DNA of 17,856 nucleotides from CAZBBC01 sp964489835 (lineage in GTDB: Bacteria > Calditrichota > Calditrichia > JAJRVZ01): assembly GCA_964489835.1 (NCBI GenBank), contig CAZBBC010000099.1, positions 1 through 17,856 on the forward strand. The letters run 5' to 3'. Numbering within the stretch: the stretch's first letter is position 1; each line of letters begins with the position of its first letter. Shown here piece by piece: positions 15,557 to 17,856 of this stretch. Below the pieces are notes generated by a model, which saw only the letters and a program-made list of their open reading frames with translations, had not been told where the DNA came from and did no database searches. A program made the position numbers and the translations under genes.

Positions 15557-16983
15557 TAATCAATCCTCCCGTCATTGCATTTGACAGGTACCAAATCGAT
15601 ATCACCATCTGCAACCGGGTCCGGATAGCGGAACACTTTACCTTCGTAATTGCGCAGCAGCAGATCGCCATTTTCTCTGCCGACTAAATAATCCGGAATC
15701 AGCGGAATTTTTCCGCCTCCTCCGGGAGTGTCCACGACATAGGTCGGTACGGCATAGCCTGTGGTCTTACCGCGCAGTCCGGCAATCATCTCCAGGCCTT
15801 TTGAAACGGAGGTGCGAAAATGGGAGGAGCCATGCACCGGATCGCATTGATAAAGGTAATAGGGGCGAACACGGATTTTCAGTAAACCCTGATAAAGCTT
15901 TTTCAGGGTATCGACAGTATCATTTATCCCTTTCAGCAAAACCGTCTGGCTGCCCAACGGGATACCGGCATCGGCCAGCCTGGTACAGGCCTGGGCCACT
16001 TCCGGCGTAAGCTCATCGGGATGGGTAAAATGAATACTCATCCACAGCGGATGAAATTTTTGCAACATATTAACCAATGCAGGCGTAATGCGCTGCGGTA
16101 ACACAGCCGGGATTTTTGTTCCGATGCGCAGTATTTCAACATGCGGGATCGCATGAAGCTGTTCCAAAAGCCATTCGAGTCTCGAATTGGCCAGAGTTAG
16201 CGGATCACCACCGGAAAGCAGCACATCACGGATTTCCTGATGATCGCGGATATAATTAACGGCTGTCTGCATCTGCTCGATGTTAAAATGAAATTCGCCG
16301 CCGGCATTACCCACCATGCGTGAGCGTGTGCAATAACGACAATAAACCGAACAAAAACCGGTCGTCAGAAAAAGTACACGATCCGGATAACGATGTATTA
16401 ATCCGGGCACCGGCGAATCAGCATCTTCATTTAAAGGATCCGCTTCTTCGCCCGGTGCAATAATATATTCATCACGCACTTTAATTACAGTCCGGCGCAG
16501 AGGCTGTAACGGGTCGTCCCGATCGAGCAAGCCGGCATAATAAGGCGTGATACTGACGGGCAGCGGCCCCTGATGCCGGGCGATAGCCGCCTGTTCATCA
16601 ACGGACAAATTGACGATACGCTGCAAAGACGAAAGGTCTTTTATACGGTTACGTATCTGCCAGCGCCAGTCATTCCAATCATCATCCGTCGCTTCCGCAA
16701 AAAATTGGTTGCGGAATTCCTGTGTTTTATTTCCGACAATAAATGATGGGTGTTTCCCTTGTCTGATTCTGATCTCTTTGCTTTGAACTTTTATTTTAGG
16801 CAAAGGTGTTCTATCGATGATGTTTAAATTTAAATCAGCAGGTGTAAAATGAGGTATTGATAAGGCGGGACTGTTTTGCCTTCTTTTTGAATATATACTT
16901 TCTTCCGCAACTATTGAATGATGGGCCTTTCTACTCGGAGGTTCATCATTATCCACAAACGACATATCATCATCCATTCTCAT
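15556..16983 (-). CDS. kamA: Lysine 2,3-aminomutase-type radical SAM enzyme (KamA family)
   Basis: The protein has 475 aa. It converts L-lysine to L-beta-lysine using a 4Fe-4S cluster, S-adenosylmethionine and PLP, in the cytoplasm. The cluster motif is C211-x3-C215-x2-C218 (GFCSVYCRYCTR). The PLP lysine is K425 in PGGGGK. Two aspartates correspond to D293 and D330 of the clostridial enzyme, which grip the lysine side-chain amine: D381 (YQCDPVHG) and D418 (VVDTPGGGG). In glutamate 2,3-aminomutase these are Lys and Asn, so lysine is the likely substrate. Residues 1-90 are an extra N-terminal segment. The C-terminus is shorter and lacks the CxCxxC zinc site of the clostridial enzyme. AAAGGA precedes ATG 16983; ATG 16977 is also possible. 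It is the first gene of the operon. EF-P modification (EpmB) is less likely given the D381/D418 pair and the neighbours. Confidence 0.93.
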   Translation of the reverse strand: MRMDDDMSFVDNDEPPSRKAHHSIVAEESIYSKRRQNSPALSIPHFTPADLNLNIIDRTPLPKIKVQSKEIRIRQGKHPSFIVGNKTQEFRNQFFAEATDDDWNDWRWQIRNRIKDLSSLQRIVNLSVDEQAAIARHQGPLPVSITPYYAGLLDRDDPLQPLRRTVIKVRDEYIIAPGEEADPLNEDADSPVPGLIHRYPDRVLFLTTGFCSVYCRYCTRSRMVGNAGGEFHFNIEQMQTAVNYIRDHQEIRDVLLSGGDPLTLANSRLEWLLEQLHAIPHVEILRIGTKIPAVLPQRITPALVNMLQKFHPLWMSIHFTHPDELTPEVAQACTRLADAGIPLGSQTVLLKGINDTVDTLKKLYQGLLKIRVRPYYLYQCDPVHGSSHFRTSVSKGLEMIAGLRGKTTGYAVPTYVVDTPGGGGKIPLIPDYLVGRENGDLLLRNYEGKVFRYPDPVADGDIDLVPVKCNDGRID

Positions 16984-17102
16984 GGGTCCTTTCTTAATAA
17001 ACTATGGCCAGCAAAACGGAATTAATTCAATGCATTGCCGCTTCACATATTCACTTTTTTTTGTCTGCAATAATTTCATTGCACGTATTGTCAGCTTATT
17101 AT

Positions 17103-17154
17103 TTCGTTTTAAAAATTCCGAGAATTTATATACATTTTAAAACGAATTCCACAA
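17103..17154 (-). promoter_or_regulatory. Possible promoter with an operator-like 12-bp inverted repeat, upstream of kamA
   Basis: TTCGTTTTAAAA (17103-17114) and TTTTAAAACGAA (17135-17146) are perfect inverted arms 20 bp apart. On the - strand, a -35-like TTGTGG (17149-17154) and a -10-like TATAAA (17125-17130) are 18 bp apart. One arm falls in the promoter spacer and the other just past the -10. That is a classic position for repressor binding. A smaller palindrome, AAATTC-CGA-GAATTT (17113-17127), lies inside. The inverted repeat is certain; the promoter and operator roles are inferred. Confidence 0.4.
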
Positions 17155-17242
17155 CTATTTTTTTATTCAGTCTTAATTAAGAATATTTCAAGAGGTTTCC
17201 ATCCGGCAAACGATCCCACATTTTTCGGGAGGACCTGACTAT

Positions 17243-17400
17243 AAATTCCAAATAACAAGCACCAAATAACAAATAAATACGAATATCCAAATTCTAAACA
17301 AATCTAATACCAATAGGCTGAATATATGTATATTATTATTTGGTAATTGAGATTTGGTCATTATTTGGAATTTGGGATTTGGTGTTTGGGATTTGGTTTT
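17243..17400. repeat. A/T-rich intergenic inverted repeat, copy D
   Basis: The left arm begins with 36 bases (17243-17278) identical to 4749-4784. The right arm (about 17345-17398) reads as repeats of gggatttggt and atttggaa, imperfectly complementary to the left arm. The open frame that reads through it on the - strand is low-complexity and not a gene. Confidence 0.8.
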
Positions 17401-17470
17401 ATAGATGTCTTTATATAGCCCCGGACATGAAATAGAGGCTTGGTTTAGCTTTATGGCATGAATCTGAAGT

Positions 17471-17856
17471 TCAGGGTTGGTGTGGATTGACTGGAATCTG
17501 CTGTTGCTGCGCTTGTTGCGGGTCGAGTTCAATCACTGCGGTTTTATCTACACTGGCCCAACCACCCAGATGGACGATGATCCGCTTGCAGGTGGCGGCT
17601 TCGAGTGCTGCGACAGAAAGCCCGGCTGTCTTACCGTCGGGAGCGATTGTTAATTCAAGGGTCAAGGGGCCGAACGGGGTGTTGATGCCGCTAAGTCTGG
17701 TGACCATCCCCGGTTTGGTCCAGGCCATCGGCAGGCCCTCGAAAAGATGTAATTCATTGCCGCGGTCCAGCGCCAACAGGTGAACGGCCAAACGGATAAA
17801 CTCGGCACTGGCCCAGTTGTGCGGCATATCGCCGACTTTCCGGAACGCTTCTCCCT
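17471..17856 (-). CDS. C-terminal part of a probable six-hairpin glycosidase (cut by the window edge)
   Basis: About 127 residues remain; the N-terminal part lies beyond the right edge and the frame is open to the last base. The fragment reads GEAFRKVGDMPHNWASAEFIRLAVHLL, then ELHLFEGLPMAWTKPGMVTRLSGINTPFGPLTLELTI, then short beta strands. This order (last toroid helices, then a small C-terminal beta-sandwich) is typical of alpha-L-rhamnosidase-like and other six-hairpin glycosidases. The end is Gln-rich (DPQQAQQQQ). The Met at 17827 is internal, not a start. It is transcribed in the same direction as the kamA operon but separated by 487 bp with a repeat, so it is probably unrelated to that pathway and part of the saccharide-degradation set. 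Confidence 0.65.
   Translation of the reverse strand, partial: GEAFRKVGDMPHNWASAEFIRLAVHLLALDRGNELHLFEGLPMAWTKPGMVTRLSGINTPFGPLTLELTIAPDGKTAGLSVAALEAATCKRIIVHLGGWASVDKTAVIELDPQQAQQQQIPVNPHQP

Larger units (their letters stand above)
16984..17470. other. Non-coding spacer upstream of the kamA operon
   Basis: These 487 bases contain no credible gene. They hold the leader and possible promoter of the - strand operon (16984-17160), a featureless A/T-rich stretch (17160-17240), A/T-rich repeat copy D (17243-17400), and a short tail before the stop of the partial glycosidase gene. Confidence 0.7.

Noticed and set aside
15556..16983. EF-P beta-lysylation (EpmB) as the role of the aminomutase
   Set aside because: No EpmA or EF-P gene is nearby, and D381/D418 with the ligase-rich neighbours favour free lysine metabolism; not fully excluded.
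4749..17400. CRISPR-like array or insertion sequence suggested by repeated words
   Set aside because: Copies are kilobases apart, inverted rather than regularly spaced direct repeats, and no cas or transposase gene is present.
17239..17532. Open frame of 97 codons on the - strand
   Set aside because: It mostly translates A/T-rich repeat copy D into low-complexity sequence (repeated IWNL-like endings) and overlaps the end of the partial glycosidase in another frame.

Overview
The window has about 43% G+C by eye and comes from a Gram-negative, carbohydrate-degrading heterotroph. Several features point to the FCB side of the bacterial tree or an uncultured relative of the KSB1 or Calditrichota kind. 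These are a lipobox lipoprotein, Tat (RR) signals on glycoside-active proteins, a Pkn-type Ser/Thr kinase beginning MIGKKISHFKIL with a TPR tail, and A/T-rich hairpin repeats between genes. That placement is an inference from gene style, not a phylogeny.

Left part (1-4719, + strand): a two-gene glycoside-degradation unit. The first gene is a strikingly complete bacterial galactocerebrosidase (GH59), with both catalytic glutamates and the C-terminal lectin-like domain. The second encodes a Tat-exported protein with the look of a six-hairpin glycosidase. A further gene cut by the right edge (17471-17856, - strand) looks like the C-terminus of another six-hairpin glycosidase. A Tat-exported sugar-isomerase-like protein (8963-10396) fits the same saccharide theme.

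Middle (5091-8723, + strand): a membrane-anchored Ser/Thr kinase with an FlgO/TolB-like region and TPRs, then a small 4-TM membrane protein broken by a one-base frameshift. After the isomerase-like gene comes a small lipoprotein gene (10759-11280).

Right part (16983 down to 11298, - strand): the most interesting region is a tightly coupled five-gene operon. It encodes a lysine 2,3-aminomutase-type radical SAM enzyme, two different D-Ala-D-Ala-ligase-like ATP-grasp ligases, a GNAT acetyltransferase fused to an acetylpolyamine-amidohydrolase/HDAC domain, and a stand-alone GNAT. Stop/start overlaps or very short gaps (TAATG, 2 bp, 14 bp, 11-bp overlap) imply a single pathway. I infer that L-beta-lysine is made and joined by amide bonds to one or two other amino compounds, with acetyl groups added and removed along the way. 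The product would be a small beta-lysyl peptide (osmolyte, protective or signalling metabolite, or antibiotic). The product cannot be read from the sequence.

Intergenic regions carry two kinds of non-coding repeat. One is a family of A/T-rich inverted repeats built on motifs such as caccaaataacaaat and gcacgaaatcc (copies near 4749, 8769, 10612 and 17243). The other is a separate nested palindromic element (10410-10600). No tRNA, rRNA, CRISPR array or transposase gene was seen.
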